A stretch of DNA of 21,649 bases from Isoetes engelmannii (taxonomy: Eukaryota; Streptophyta; Lycopodiopsida; Isoetales; Isoetaceae), in NCBI GenBank assembly GCA_011763485.2, contig JAANSK020266494.1:1-21649 (forward strand), written 5' to 3'. The notes beneath the pieces were generated by a model. The model was not told the origin of the DNA, did no database searches, and worked only from the letters and a program-made list of their open reading frames with translations. Positions 1-10,064 of this stretch are shown in pieces; the first letter of the stretch is position 1; each line of letters starts with the position of its first letter. The translations under genes and the position numbers were made by a program.

Positions 1-1047
1 AAAAACTCAACTGGAATGCCATCCAACCCCGGACACTTATCCTTAGCCATACACATGCAGGCCTCCGCAAGATCCTCTCTCGAGAGCTGTCGCTCCAGGG
101 TCTCCTGCTGATGTGGTGCAATGGAAGGCTTCACAGCTGCCAAAAAAAGCTCCTGCATCTCCTGCTCATAGGGGAGTGCACGCTGCGCAAAGAATCCGGA
201 GAAATGGGCATGCATATACTGCCGCATCTCGGCGGGGTTCTCCAATGTTAGTCCATCAAGCAAGGCAAGAGAGGCCACAGAAGCCGAATAACGCCTTTGC
301 CTTGCTGCACGAAAAAATACATACGAGCTCGTATCACCTTCCTTCAACCAGGTAAGTCCTGCTTTCACAGGCACCTCCCGGACCTTAACCTGCTCCAGAG
401 CACTGATGCGCTGCAGCACAACATTCTCCCTAACACCATCCGAGGGGTGCATCCGAATCCTTGCCAGCTCCTGATAGAGGGCATGCAGCTCCTGTTGCTC
501 CAACTGCACACGTTGCCTCCCAAACTCTTTAGCAAAGCGCTTCATCCTGGCAAGCGCTGCCACCATGCCCGCCATACCACCCTGAGAGGCGAAAGCTTCC
601 AACCACACCTCCTGGCACTGTGCCGAGAACTCCGCATCCTTCAAGAGCCGGGTGTTCAACCAAAACATCGTCCTAGAGGGCCGAGGAGTAACACCCCCTC
701 CCCCAGCCACCAGCTGAGGGAAGTGGTCAGAGGCCGAAGAGGCCAAAATATTCTGCCTACACAAAGAAGGCACACTATCCAGGGCAATAGGAGAACCATA
801 ACACCGATCATGCCTAGCATACGCACCACCTGCTCCAATCTGTCGATTACAATAGGTGAAAGACAAGTCACCTGGAACCTCCACCATAGCCACATCCTGC
901 AATAGAGGTGACCACTGATCCTTCTCGAAGCCTTGCACCACCTGCGTGTCCGGGCCAGTGCAATCCGCCACTCCCTCCACCATATTGAAATCCCCTAAAA
1001 GCAACCACGCAACCTGCAAACCTCCAAGGCTGCACAACTTGTGCCTT
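1..1047 (-). mobile_element. LINE ORF2 fragment (endonuclease C-terminus to RT N-terminus)
   Basis: One minus-strand frame stays open from the junction near 1047 to the left edge, about 345 codons without a stop. In order it shows the APE-type endonuclease strand LLLGDFNMVEG, then FTYCNR, a degenerate ARHDRCYGS (family form S-R-x-D-R) and SDHFPQ (family form SDH-x-P). A helical linker follows with WLKEGDTSSYVFFRAA, typical of plant LINE ORF2, and then the first reverse-transcriptase block MAKDKCPGLDGIPVEFF. The endonuclease N-terminus is missing because an LTR element begins at 1048 and no LINE sequence is seen on its far side. The rest of RT should lie left of the window. An open frame of this length suggests a fairly young copy. 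The long open frames on the opposite strand here are shadows of this one. Confidence 0.88.
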
Positions 1048-2653
1048 TGTTAACAATTGGGTAATTTAAATAAGGATATAAAATGGAATGCCCATATATG
1101 AGAAGGCTTAAGAATAGCGCTATGGGTAAGTATGGCAGGTTCTCAGGTTAGGGTTGCTAGAATGGGTGCAGAACTATGTAGTAACTCCAGATATAAGAAT
1201 ATGCATTGCTTGTCTAATTGAGTCATCTAAGAAAATGTGTAATGAAAACCTAATGTTTCAAGAATATTGGTGCTTTTGATGCCTGGAGGTAAGTCTCTAG
1301 CTAGAGATCAGTTGGGAAGGACTACACGTTATTGCGATCATGTGAACATGTGGATTTTTAAGTTGGAAGCGTGGGATTTCGAGCATTCACATTAGATGCC
1401 CCACTAATTTAATTAGCTACGAAAAGTGGTTTTTAATATGGAATATTAAAAAACCTTATCTAGTTGCGCTTATCTTAATATGTTGCAGGCATGACTATAT
1501 TGGGCCATGAGGGCCATGATGAGAAGTTTACGGGGGCTTCTGGATACGGCTATAACACAGAGTAGTGTTGGCATAATAAAGTAAGTTATACTACAACATT
1601 GTGAGTAAGGAAATAAGTATCACGACAATGAATAAAGGGTGTGGTCTGTGATCATGGTTTTGTTACTTCGACATGGTAGGTTGTATGGGCAACCTCGGCA
1701 AGAGCAAGGTTTAGACACATGTTAGTAATTGTCTAATGAACACATATCGCATGGTCTTTCAATTGTCACATTGTTATTTTGGTACTTGTTTATGTACTTA
1801 GATCCTCCGGTGTCGGACTTCCAGGTTCGGTGGCCTAGGTTGTTCTGGCATAACTCATGTTTTATGTTCTATGTATTTTGTGCTCTGTGACATCGGGCGT
1901 AGTTCTCCTGGCAGGGATTGCTACGTCAGTCAACTCTTCTGAACTCCATGGTAAGAGGTTCTCCAGTGCTAGACGTGGACTGGGAAGGGTATGCGCATAT
2001 GAGGTTCACCCCACCCCCCGCTACATAGCCTGGAATGTAAGCTAGCTGGGCATTTGCTGCTAACGGGGCCTGTGTATAGGTTGGCTGAGCTACCCATTGT
2101 CCCGGAGTTATGTGTCATGATGGTACTTTGACTATGTTCTCTGCTTTTGATGCTCATGTGTTGTATGTTATTGATTACTTTGTCATTGTCTAGCACCGTG
2201 CTCACATAGGATCTTGTGTATTTACTTGTGCTTATGTTTGTGTTATCCAAGACTTCCAAGATGTTCTATGCATGCAGAGGCAGCTACGGGATCCCCACTT
2301 AGTCACAAGGACTAACCCCATTGAGTGCATGTGCAGTGATTTAGAAAGGTGGAGATCAAGCTAATGGTAGCAGTGCCGTTATGGATTGTGGTTGCGCCAG
2401 AAGCTTCTGAGTTGCAATGTTTCTAGTTTGATGTTAATTTATGAAGTGTGAATGTACCATTACAATGGTTGTGGAAAATATCTTTGGGATCTGGGTTATT
2501 GTTGAAGAAAGATTAAATTCTTTACCTATGTGTCAATACTTGTAAGGTTATGCTTGAATTAAATTCTTAAGTTTCCTAAGCTAGCATATACCAATGGTTT
2601 AGAATGATGGGATCTCCACTTACCTAAAAAGTTAACTGGCTAGGCCCCTCACA
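1048..2653 (+). repeat. Left (5') LTR, complete
   Basis: About 1606 bp, starting TGTTAACAATTGGG and ending CCCCTCACA directly before the primer-binding site. Its first 1.3 kb recur from 4081. The left border interrupts the LINE reading frame. A short open frame near 1857-2045 recurs in the right LTR and is not treated as a gene. Confidence 0.75.
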
Positions 2654-2654
2654 G

Positions 2655-2667
2655 TTGGTATCAGAGC
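2655..2667 (+). other. Primer-binding site, tRNA-iMet type
   Basis: TTGGTATCAGAGC, with the canonical TGGTATCAGAGC complementary to the 3' end of plant initiator methionine tRNA, lies one or two bases after the LTR end. Confidence 0.8.
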
Positions 2668-4080
2668 ATGTTGGATCTTTGGGTGGCATTAAGAATCATG
2701 AATTGCAAGTTTGGATCTTTGGCTGTTCAATTTGATTCACAGATTACAGGTTGGATCCGTAGCTACTAAGATGGTGGATCATAGATTAAGTTGAGGTTGT
2801 GGAATTATGGTGCTAATGTTTCTCCAATGTTTCATCTTTCAGCGACAATTCGAGATGCTACAGGAGCAGAATTTAGAGGCTGTGGTTAGCATACTCATGT
2901 ACGTATATACATGTTGGCATGCATGCAAGATAGGACATGCATGTAAGATAGAACTAAAAACAGAGCAGAGGCCTTATGATATAGAGAGGCAAATTGTGAA
3001 GGGATTTTAGGAAGAACTTTTTAAGAACGCGAAGCTTTTCGGGAGCAAGCTTTTGGCAGAGTTGAGGAGGCCGGAGGTAAATTCCAGGATGGAAGACAAG
3101 AGCTTGGAAGGATGAGATCAAGGCTGGACTGCATCAAACGTCTTTTTTAGGTGAGGAATTTCTCTACTGGTTCAATTGAGATTATGCTGCCAGAGTAGAT
3201 TGATATATGATCAAGGGGGGTTCACCTTGAAATGCCGTATGAACCATCTGAGAAATAAGGAATGGGTTATTTTGGAGTGTTTTCGTACGAAAATATACGG
3301 AAAGGGGTGGTTTTTTATCATATTTTCCAGCATTTTAAGCCTGTACATTTTCGAAATGGGTATTTTTCTAGATTTCTAGATTTCCTGCACCGTATACTAA
3401 GGGTTTTCTTGCTACCCTAGTAACGCAGATGGCATATCCGTATTGTATAAAGCTGAATCCCCCGGGTATATGATCTGAGCAAAAGTTTTGTCTTCTATTG
3501 GATTTACTAAGTGGAATATGTAAATATGTAGCTGTGGATGTGATTTGTTGTGCTAGATTGAATTAAGGGATCAACAGTGATGAATTTGTGATTGAACCTG
3601 TGATAAGAGTCTTTGTTTCATGAGAAATATAGTAGATCGAATGTTAATTTCATGGGTATGAGGTTGATCCAATTTTCTGCTGTAAGTGTTATGTAGAAAG
3701 GGAAATCTGTGTATATGCAGGATTGTTAAGAAATTGAAGAAAAGCCAAGATGGCCATGTTAGACCATGCCAGAAATGGTTGAAATGGGCCGTTTTGCTCC
3801 TAGAAAGGCTGAATTTGCAAAAGAAAAGACCCTAGAATTGAATCGATGAACTACGTTAGATCTTGGGCAGATATTGGAGAGCTTTCAGAATGGTTCAAAT
3901 GCAAGAGAACAGGCTGAATTCATGGTCGAAATTGTTAGTGCAGGGCCGATTTGCATTGGGCTTCTTCAAAAGATAGAGATCGATGTTGCATAAGCAAAGT
4001 TCCGATTTGGTTCGTTGTTGTTTTCTTGTTTTCTGTTTCATGTCTCTGTGTTTATTCCTTTTGTCATATTTTCGGTCCTT
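2668..4080 (+). mobile_element. Internal region of the LTR relic, no coding capacity seen
   Basis: About 1.4 kb between primer site and right LTR. No frame longer than about 70 codons and no recognisable gag, protease, RT or integrase motif. The stretch before the right LTR is pyrimidine-rich rather than purine-rich. Confidence 0.6.
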
Positions 4081-5427
4081 TGTTAACAATTGGGTAATTT
4101 AAATAAGGATATAAAATGGAATGCCCATATATGAGAAGGCTTAAGAATAGCGCTATGGGTAAGTACGACAGGTTCTCAGATTAGGGTTGCTAGAATGGGT
4201 GCAAAACTATGTAGTAACTCCAGATATAAGAACATGCAATGTTTGTCTAATTGAGTCATCTAAGAAAATGTGTAATGAAGGCCTAATGATTCAAGAATAT
4301 TGGTACTTTTGATGCCTGGAGGTAAGCCTTTGGCTAGAGATCAGTTGGGAAGGACTACAAGTTATGGCGATCATGAGAACCTGTGGATTTTTAGGTTGGA
4401 AGCATGGGATTTCGAGCATTCACATTAGATGCCTCAATAAATTAATTAGCTATGAAAAGTGGTTTTTAATATGGAATATTAAAAAACCTTAGCTAGTTGC
4501 GCTTATCTTAATATGTTCCTTCCTTCCTTAATATGTTGCAGACGTGACTATATTGGGCCATGAGGGCCATGATGAGAAGTTTACGGGGGCTTCTGGATAC
4601 GGCTATAGCACAGAGCACTGTTGGCATAATAAAGTAAGTTATATTACGGCATTGTGAGTAAGGAATAAGTATCACGACAACGAATAAAGGGTGTGGTCTG
4701 TGATCATGGTCTTCATCAGTGGTCTTGCTACTTCGACATGGTAGGTTGTATGGGCAACCTCGGCAAGAGCAAGGTTTAGGCACATGTTAGTAATTGTCTA
4801 ATTAACACATATGTCATGGTCTTTGCATTGTCACACTATTAGTTTGGTATTTGTTTATGTACTTGGATCCTCCGGGGTCGGACATCCAGGTTCAGTGGCC
4901 TAGGTTGTTGGCATGACACATGTTCTATGTTCTATGTATTTCTGCTCTGTGACACCGGGCGTAGTTCTCCTGGCAGGGATTGCTACTACAATCAACTCTT
5001 GTGAACTCCATGGTAAGAGGTCCTCTAGCGCCAGACGTGGGCTGGGAAGGGTATGCGCATACGAGGTTCACCCCACCCCCACTACAGAGCTTGGAATGTA
5101 AGATGGCTGGGAATTTGCTGCTAACGGGCCCTGTGTATAGGCTGGCTGAGCTACCCATTGTCCTGGAGTTATGTGTCATGATGGTTTGGTACTTTGACTA
5201 TGTTTTCTGCTTTTGATGCTCATGTATTGTATGTTATTGATTACTTTGTCATTGTCTAGCACCGTGCTCACATAGGATCTTGTGTATTTGCGGGTGCTTA
5301 TGTTTGTGTTATCCAAGACTTCCAAGATGTTCTATGCATGCAGAGGTAGCTACGGGACCCCCACTTAGTCACGAGGACTAAGCCCATTGAGTGCATGTGC
5401 ATTGATTTAGCAAGGTGGAGATTTAGA
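4081..5427 (+). repeat. Right (3') LTR, 3'-truncated
   Basis: Begins TGTTAACAATTGGG like the left copy and aligns with it until about 5427 (GGTGGAGAT), after which similarity stops abruptly. Roughly the last 300 bp of the LTR and any target-site duplication are therefore missing. A small TTCCTTCC-type insertion near 4515 distinguishes it from the left copy. Confidence 0.75.
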
Positions 5428-5990
5428 CTACGAAAATGATCTTTGGATGCTTCCAGCCAGTGCTGGATCTTAGATATCGACCTACACACTGTTTTTAGAG
5501 CTTCCCTATATTTGGCGAACTGATGACCGAGTCTTCATGTCATCGGCTATAACATTTGCATTGAAGGGTAAGGCAAAGAGTTATCAAAAAGGACCAGAAA
5601 GATCTGGTAAGGCCTGTTATCTGCTGATTTGAAGCTTTAATCCTCATATAACCTTTGTTTTGATCGGCTCTTACACCGATGTACCCCTGCTTTGTTAACT
5701 GTACAAAGCCTTCAAAAATCTCAACTTCGACTCATGATGGTAAGATTTATGCTTCTGGCCTGCACTAAATCATGAAAATGCACTGAACTCTTGTCCTTAC
5801 AAAATTATAAAATTGTGATATGGCTCCTAGTATTCGAACATTGAGTCTAGATCGCCCACAACTGATTAAGGGTTAGAAAGATTTAAGTTGCAGACCCTTT
5901 TCCTTGACAATATTCTTTCTTTGAGTTTTATTTAATTTAACTTTGTTATATGTAATAATCTTTATTTGAATAAAATAAATTAAAGCTTGA
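5428..5990. other. Intergenic, nothing recognised
   Basis: AT-rich DNA after the truncated LTR. No long frame, exon pair or known repeat seen on either strand. The LINE interrupted at 1047 does not resume here. Confidence 0.5.
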
Positions 5991-5995
5991 CACCC

Positions 5996-6043
5996 TAGTT
6001 TGAGTGGCAATATGGTTAATCGAGGTTCAAATCCTCGGAGCTC
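5996..6043 (+). repeat. tRNA-like fragment (possible SINE or decayed tRNA)
   Basis: CGAGG-TTCAAAT-CCTCG at 6021-6037 forms a perfect five-pair T stem with a seven-base TTCAAAT loop and contains the B-box-like GGTTCAAATCC (6024-6034). Upstream, TAGTTTGAGTGG (5996-6007) resembles a pol III A box with one position off. The A-to-B distance is about 28 bases, short for a real tRNA, and no matching 5' acceptor strand is seen for GAGCTCC after the T arm. This is probably a tRNA-derived SINE head or tRNA relic. Confidence 0.35.
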
Positions 6044-6047
6044 CTTT

Positions 6048-6260
6048 GCATTTATTTTTTCTGTTGATGGGTCTTCAGCTTGAAAATACATTTCCATTCT
6101 CAAATTCAGTTGATTTTATAAGTGGCTTATGAAAATGTGTGTAGACGTTAATAAAATCTGCTCCATGTTTTAGTGCATTAAACTAGAATGTTCAAACACG
6201 CGAACTAGAAATGGTTAGACTAAGGAACCATTCGTTAAGTGAATGAAATTGTATGGTGTT
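6048..6260. other. AT-rich intergenic, nothing recognised
   Basis: No coding or repeat signal beyond AT richness. Confidence 0.4.
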
Positions 6261-6470
6261 AATATACTAACTTGGAATGGTTTGATAATAAAGCATTAGT
6301 TGATTTATAACCTTAAGAATCTATGCTGTCAATAAACTAACTTGGAATGGTTTGATAATAAACCGCTAGTTGATTTGTAACCTAAAGAAGCTAATTCATT
6401 CAACTAAAACCACTAGTTGATTTATAACCTAAAGAAGCTAATCCAGTCAACTAGAACCATTACGGTTTCA
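6261..6470. repeat. Tandem repeat, 70-bp unit plus partial third copy
   Basis: Copies at 6261-6330 and 6331-6400 share ACTAACTTGGAATGGTTTGA and CTAGTTGATTT..TAACC blocks. A third partial copy of the second half (CTAGTTGATTTATAACCTAA, from 6413) follows at a 47-bp offset. Copies are diverged by several substitutions. Confidence 0.8.
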
Positions 6471-6474
6471 ATGC

Positions 6475-7440
6475 ATTAAAGATGAAAGACTTTGGGCCAT
6501 TAAACAATTGTGACTTATGACAATTATATGCATTAAGAGCCACTTAAAGTTACCATAACACTCAACCCTCCTAGTTTAGCACTCTAACAACCACATGAAT
6601 ATACCACCATAATAAACTAAGTCTCATTATTGACGTGCTATACCACATTAGCAAACCATACACATGAAACAGTGTATAAACTCTAGCTATTAAACATGTT
6701 ATAAAACCATTTTATTGAACACCATATATCAACCATCACAATTACTTTATCAAAATAGTGCACCAAAAAAACCACATACTTTATCCATATAAGGTTTTTA
6801 ATGAAATTAATCCCCAGAGACGCATGGGTTTTATTGAACAGTTTCTTATGTATAATGAAGGGAAAAACCCATACTGGTTTTATTTTTTCGTGCCTTGTGG
6901 TATATTATAAAATCATCTTCAAATTCGGTAGGTGCCTAATCTGAGGTCCTTATATATGTTTGATTGCCATCGACTATTCATCTTACAACGTGCAATTTTT
7001 ATTAATTTTAGTATATTTGTTGGGTGTGCCCTCCAAATGAGGCTATTAAAATTTTATTTGCACTATAATGCTTGCCTATTTCTACTACATTGGGCGGCCG
7101 CCCGATTTCAGGGCGACCTGGATCCATCTTTTGTGATAATTAAAAAACAAAACTAGGTTAGTCCCCTTTTTTTTTTGGCTATTTATAGTGTATTTTAGAC
7201 ATTTCGTGGTAATTTGGGAGTAGAATGGACTTCTGGAAAGTCCATAAATAATGAGACATTGCTTTAATACGGTATATTAAATAAGTAAAATGGTGGGACA
7301 AGCTCCACACCTAGCTTGATATATATCTGTACTCACGACTCTACATGAATGGACACGACATATGATGACAGATGATGTGGCTATAGATGATGAGGTGGAG
7401 GTTACCATATATACATATATCAACACTATATCAACAGTAA
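6475..7440. other. AT-rich intergenic stretch downstream of the receptor kinase
   Basis: Low-complexity AT-rich DNA with no exon-like frame. It contains the isolated 12-base GC palindrome at 7092-7103 in an otherwise AT-rich setting, a T10 tract near 7169, and the receptor kinase 3' flank from about 7445 leftward. Confidence 0.4.
7092..7103. other. Perfect GC palindrome
   Basis: GGGCGGCCGCCC reads the same on both strands and sits in AT-rich DNA. Its function is unknown and it may be a relic of an unrecognised element. Confidence 0.5.
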
Positions 7441-7444
7441 CCTC
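7398..7444 (-). other. Inverted repeat in the receptor kinase 3' flank
   Basis: GAGGTTAC (7398-7405) and GTAACCTC (7437-7444) are exact complements separated by an AT-rich loop of about 31 bases, ending 15 bases past the kinase stop codon (7459-7461). It could fold in the 3' UTR, but this may be chance. Confidence 0.35.
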
Positions 7445-7458
7445 TATTTGTTATCACA

Positions 7459-10035
7459 TTACGATATTACATTGTCTATGCTTCGTAAAGGAATTTCTTC
7501 AACTTCTGATTCATCAATGACAGAAAGGTGGGCCTGACGATCTATGAATCTGTCATCGATATTAGTTTGTAACATCTTCACAACAGCTGCCATGGAAGGA
7601 CGATCATTAGGATCCTCGCGAACACACCAGAGTGCCGCCTCCACTACTCTTTTCAATTCTGCTGCATCAACACTTTCTTTCGCCAATTTAGAATCGAGAA
7701 GAGTGCCTTCTTCACTCCTATCTGCCGCCCACCTCACAAAACTCACATACATTTCTTCTTCCGTATTAGTGGAATAGCTTCTACGACCACTTACAATCTC
7801 TAGCACCACAATCCCAAAACTATAGACATCACTTTTCTCTGACACACTACCATTTGTCCATTCCGGTGGCAAATATCCAAACGTGCCCATCAGCCTAGTA
7901 AGCATCAACGACGTTTGATCTGGTGGCATCAACCTGCATAAACCAAAGTCTGCAACTTTAGGTATAAAAGATTCATCTAGCAGGATATTCTGAGGCTTCA
8001 CATCCAAATGCAATATTCTGGGGTTGCATTCCTCGTGCAAGTAGGCCAAACCTTGGGCAGTTCCCAGGATAATTTTCATTCTCTTTGGCCAATCTAAATA
8101 GCAGTCGTCCTTGAATATCCATTTGTCTAAGGAGCCATTGGACATGAACTCGTAAAGGAGAAGCTTATGTGTTCCTTCTGCGCAGAAACCCAACAACTGA
8201 ACCAAATGAATGTGATGCAGCTTTCCTAAGATTTCGATTTCTGATTTGAATTCCTGCCTTCCTTGGCTACTGCTTTCCAGCTTTTTCACTGCAACTTTTG
8301 TGCCATCCAAAAGCATACCCTGGTATACTCCACCAAAGCCACCCCTCCCAATCTGTTTGCCAAAGTGATTTGTGACTACCTCCATTTCTGGATAGCTGTA
8401 AGTTGCCATATACAACACTATATCATCATCTTCTTGAGGCCCTGGCCTACCCAAAAGACGTGTAAGAAGCCAAATATGTGTTTTTTTCAGCAGAATTTGT
8501 ATCCCCGATATAACAGGCTGATATATAGAAATTGCCACAAGAATGATAATTAATGCCTGTCCCATTAACATACCATAATATTCCCCCAAAATGGAGAAAT
8601 TCTCTCCCAGTAAAACATGTTTATGATACTTCTCAAAGAAGAGAAGAGTAGGAATTGAGATAACAACAAGGATAATGTTAGCAAAGACTAGGCTCAAGTA
8701 ACATCTTTTGGAACTATATCTGCTACAGAAAGGAAGCCTTGCTACAATTAGGAGTATTGTGTTGAAGATTGTGAATGGATAAACCAATAAGAATCCACGG
8801 TAAATCCATCGAGTTCCATAGGTCTGCCGGAGTATGGGATCAGCAATTAGTAAGCGGAAGCTACTTCGTAAGCACGCCATGAAGATTGCTATGCAGTGCA
8901 GAGAAATCAAGGAAATTAGAAGTTTCTTTCTGTAAAGCGGATTTCTGTTTCGAAATTGAAACAATCCCCTAAATGACATTTGCAGAATGATCACGTCAAT
9001 AGCAATAAAGAAAACTCGCACTCGATTGTAGTAGTCTCTCACATTGCTAATAATTACTAAGATAGACGATGGTAATGTGGCAGCATATGGAGCAAAAAAT
9101 AAAAGCAGCTGAAACAACGTATGCTGGTTAAATTTTGCAAGAAGAACGTATCGTACTTCTGAGCAGAGCATGATGATGAAAGCGGCAACCAGCATGCATA
9201 ACAAAGGTATGCTTCCGTTGAAGCTGGAATTGCAATTATCACTAGAGCAAGTGAGTTGTGATTTCCAGCTGCCACTGCTAAGATAATAAAGTAGGAAGGA
9301 GCTGCTCTCTTGAAGCTTGATGAAAGCCATGTCAACTTGCTGGTAACCAAAATAGAAGTCAATATATGCACTTCCCATAGAACCAGTTGAATTGAAGGTG
9401 CGAATTGTAATTGTGGAATAATACTCGGTCCCTTTTAGTAGTCGAGCCATAGTTATTGAACTATGAGAATCCAGTGTGCATAACGTCTTATTCTTCCCAT
9501 TCACTGTCATGTTGCCATTCTCAATCACAACACTTGAACTTTCTGTTGAAATCCTGGTAAAATTGTGATCCGGAACTACAACACCTGGCAAAAGATAATC
9601 TATGCTTTGCCATACTCTGGTGTTATTCTCAGCATATAGCCTTAAATTTCCATTTGCCCCCATCTCCCACCTCGTGATTCCACGTCCAGCGGACCACACC
9701 TCTTTTTCTAACTCGTCTTTAAGTACAAGAGCACTAGTAGAATTGAGAAAAAGCCGGGATCTGAAGCTTACACTAGCATTAGAATCCCATAATGTTAGGG
9801 GCTCTTCATTTGGCACTCTCAAATAAATCCCAAATGTCTTCCTGAATGGGTAAAAAGCCAGTCAGACATGTCCATTTTGCACTATGGTGGAATTGCCATC
9901 CAAAATTGGGTAAAGCTGATATCCATCATTCCACAATAATTCTTCGTGGCTGAGAGTATAATTGATGGACAGAAAATAAGCCTTGTTTACAAGAGAGCAA
10001 AAAAGGAACACCAAAATGAAGTATTCCACCTTCAT
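7459..10035 (-). CDS. G-type lectin receptor-like Ser/Thr kinase with seven-pass membrane domain; in-frame TGA at codon 58
   Basis: A plant cell-surface receptor kinase in one intronless frame of 859 codons from ATG at 10035. Residues 1-20 form a signal peptide (MKVEYFILVFLFCSLV). Residues 25-153 are a G-type (bulb/S-locus) lectin domain with LWDSNAS, VWSAG, MGANGNLRLY and VWQSIDYLLPG. The ectodomain to residue 275 has about 11 N-glycosylation sequons and no clear PAN or S-locus module. Seven hydrophobic segments lie near 276-293, 307-330, 340-359, 371-389, 411-432, 446-467 and 487-509; one is usual. The kinase (about 557-828) looks catalytically complete: GRGGFGGV, VAVK Lys584, Glu599, HLDVKPQN with Asp678 (non-RD), DFG Asp696, GTFGYLPPEW and DRPSM Arg812. 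It resembles the SD2-5-like subfamily. Codon 58 is TGA (9862-9864), as expected from CGA by a CpG change. The gene is either newly broken or a null allele. The frame after the stop still spans 787 codons from a TTG. Confidence 0.85.
8509..9210 (-). other. Seven-transmembrane segment of the receptor kinase
   Basis: Codons 276-509 hold seven hydrophobic stretches of about 18-24 residues. The first, third and fifth inter-helix loops are basic (SEVRYVLLAK, RNRNPLYRKK, ARLPFCSRYSSKRC), as expected on the cytoplasmic side. The loop between segments six and seven has an NFS sequon, as expected outside. With a cleaved signal peptide this places the lectin outside and the kinase inside. I do not recognise the domain family. 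Confidence 0.65.
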
Positions 10036-10064
10036 GGCGCAATCACCAGCAACTGAAGCATTAT

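Larger units (their letters stand above)
1048..5427 (+). mobile_element. Non-coding LTR retrotransposon relic, inserted in a LINE
   Basis: Two long direct repeats (from 1048 and from 4081) flank about 1.4 kb of internal DNA. The left repeat begins TGT and ends ACA, and is followed at once by a primer-binding site matching initiator Met tRNA, which sets plus-strand orientation. The internal part shows no gag or pol and has no purine tract next to the right LTR, so it resembles a large non-autonomous (LARD-like) element or an internally deleted one. The right LTR lacks its last 300 bases or so. In the first 300 bp the LTRs differ at about 18 positions by my count (about 6%), which suggests an insertion some millions of years old, depending on the substitution rate. 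Superfamily is undetermined; the primer site and long LTRs are compatible with Ty3/gypsy. It is a broken fossil. Confidence 0.75.

Noticed and set aside
297-905. A 202-codon open frame on the plus strand
   Set aside because: It lies exactly antisense to the LINE ORF2 frame, which carries recognisable endonuclease and RT motifs. The plus-strand peptide is rich in His, Pro and Arg and matches nothing.
1857-2045. Small open frame recurring at 4913-5101
   Set aside because: It is the same LTR segment in both copies of the repeat. LTR-borne short frames of this sort are not evidence for a gene.
5690-6140. Possible full-length tRNA gene around the T arm
   Set aside because: No 5' acceptor strand pairs with the sequence after the T arm, and the A-to-B box distance is too short.
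7544-9826. Several open frames on the plus strand and a second minus frame inside the receptor kinase
   Set aside because: These are shadows of the long kinase frame, with no family motifs.
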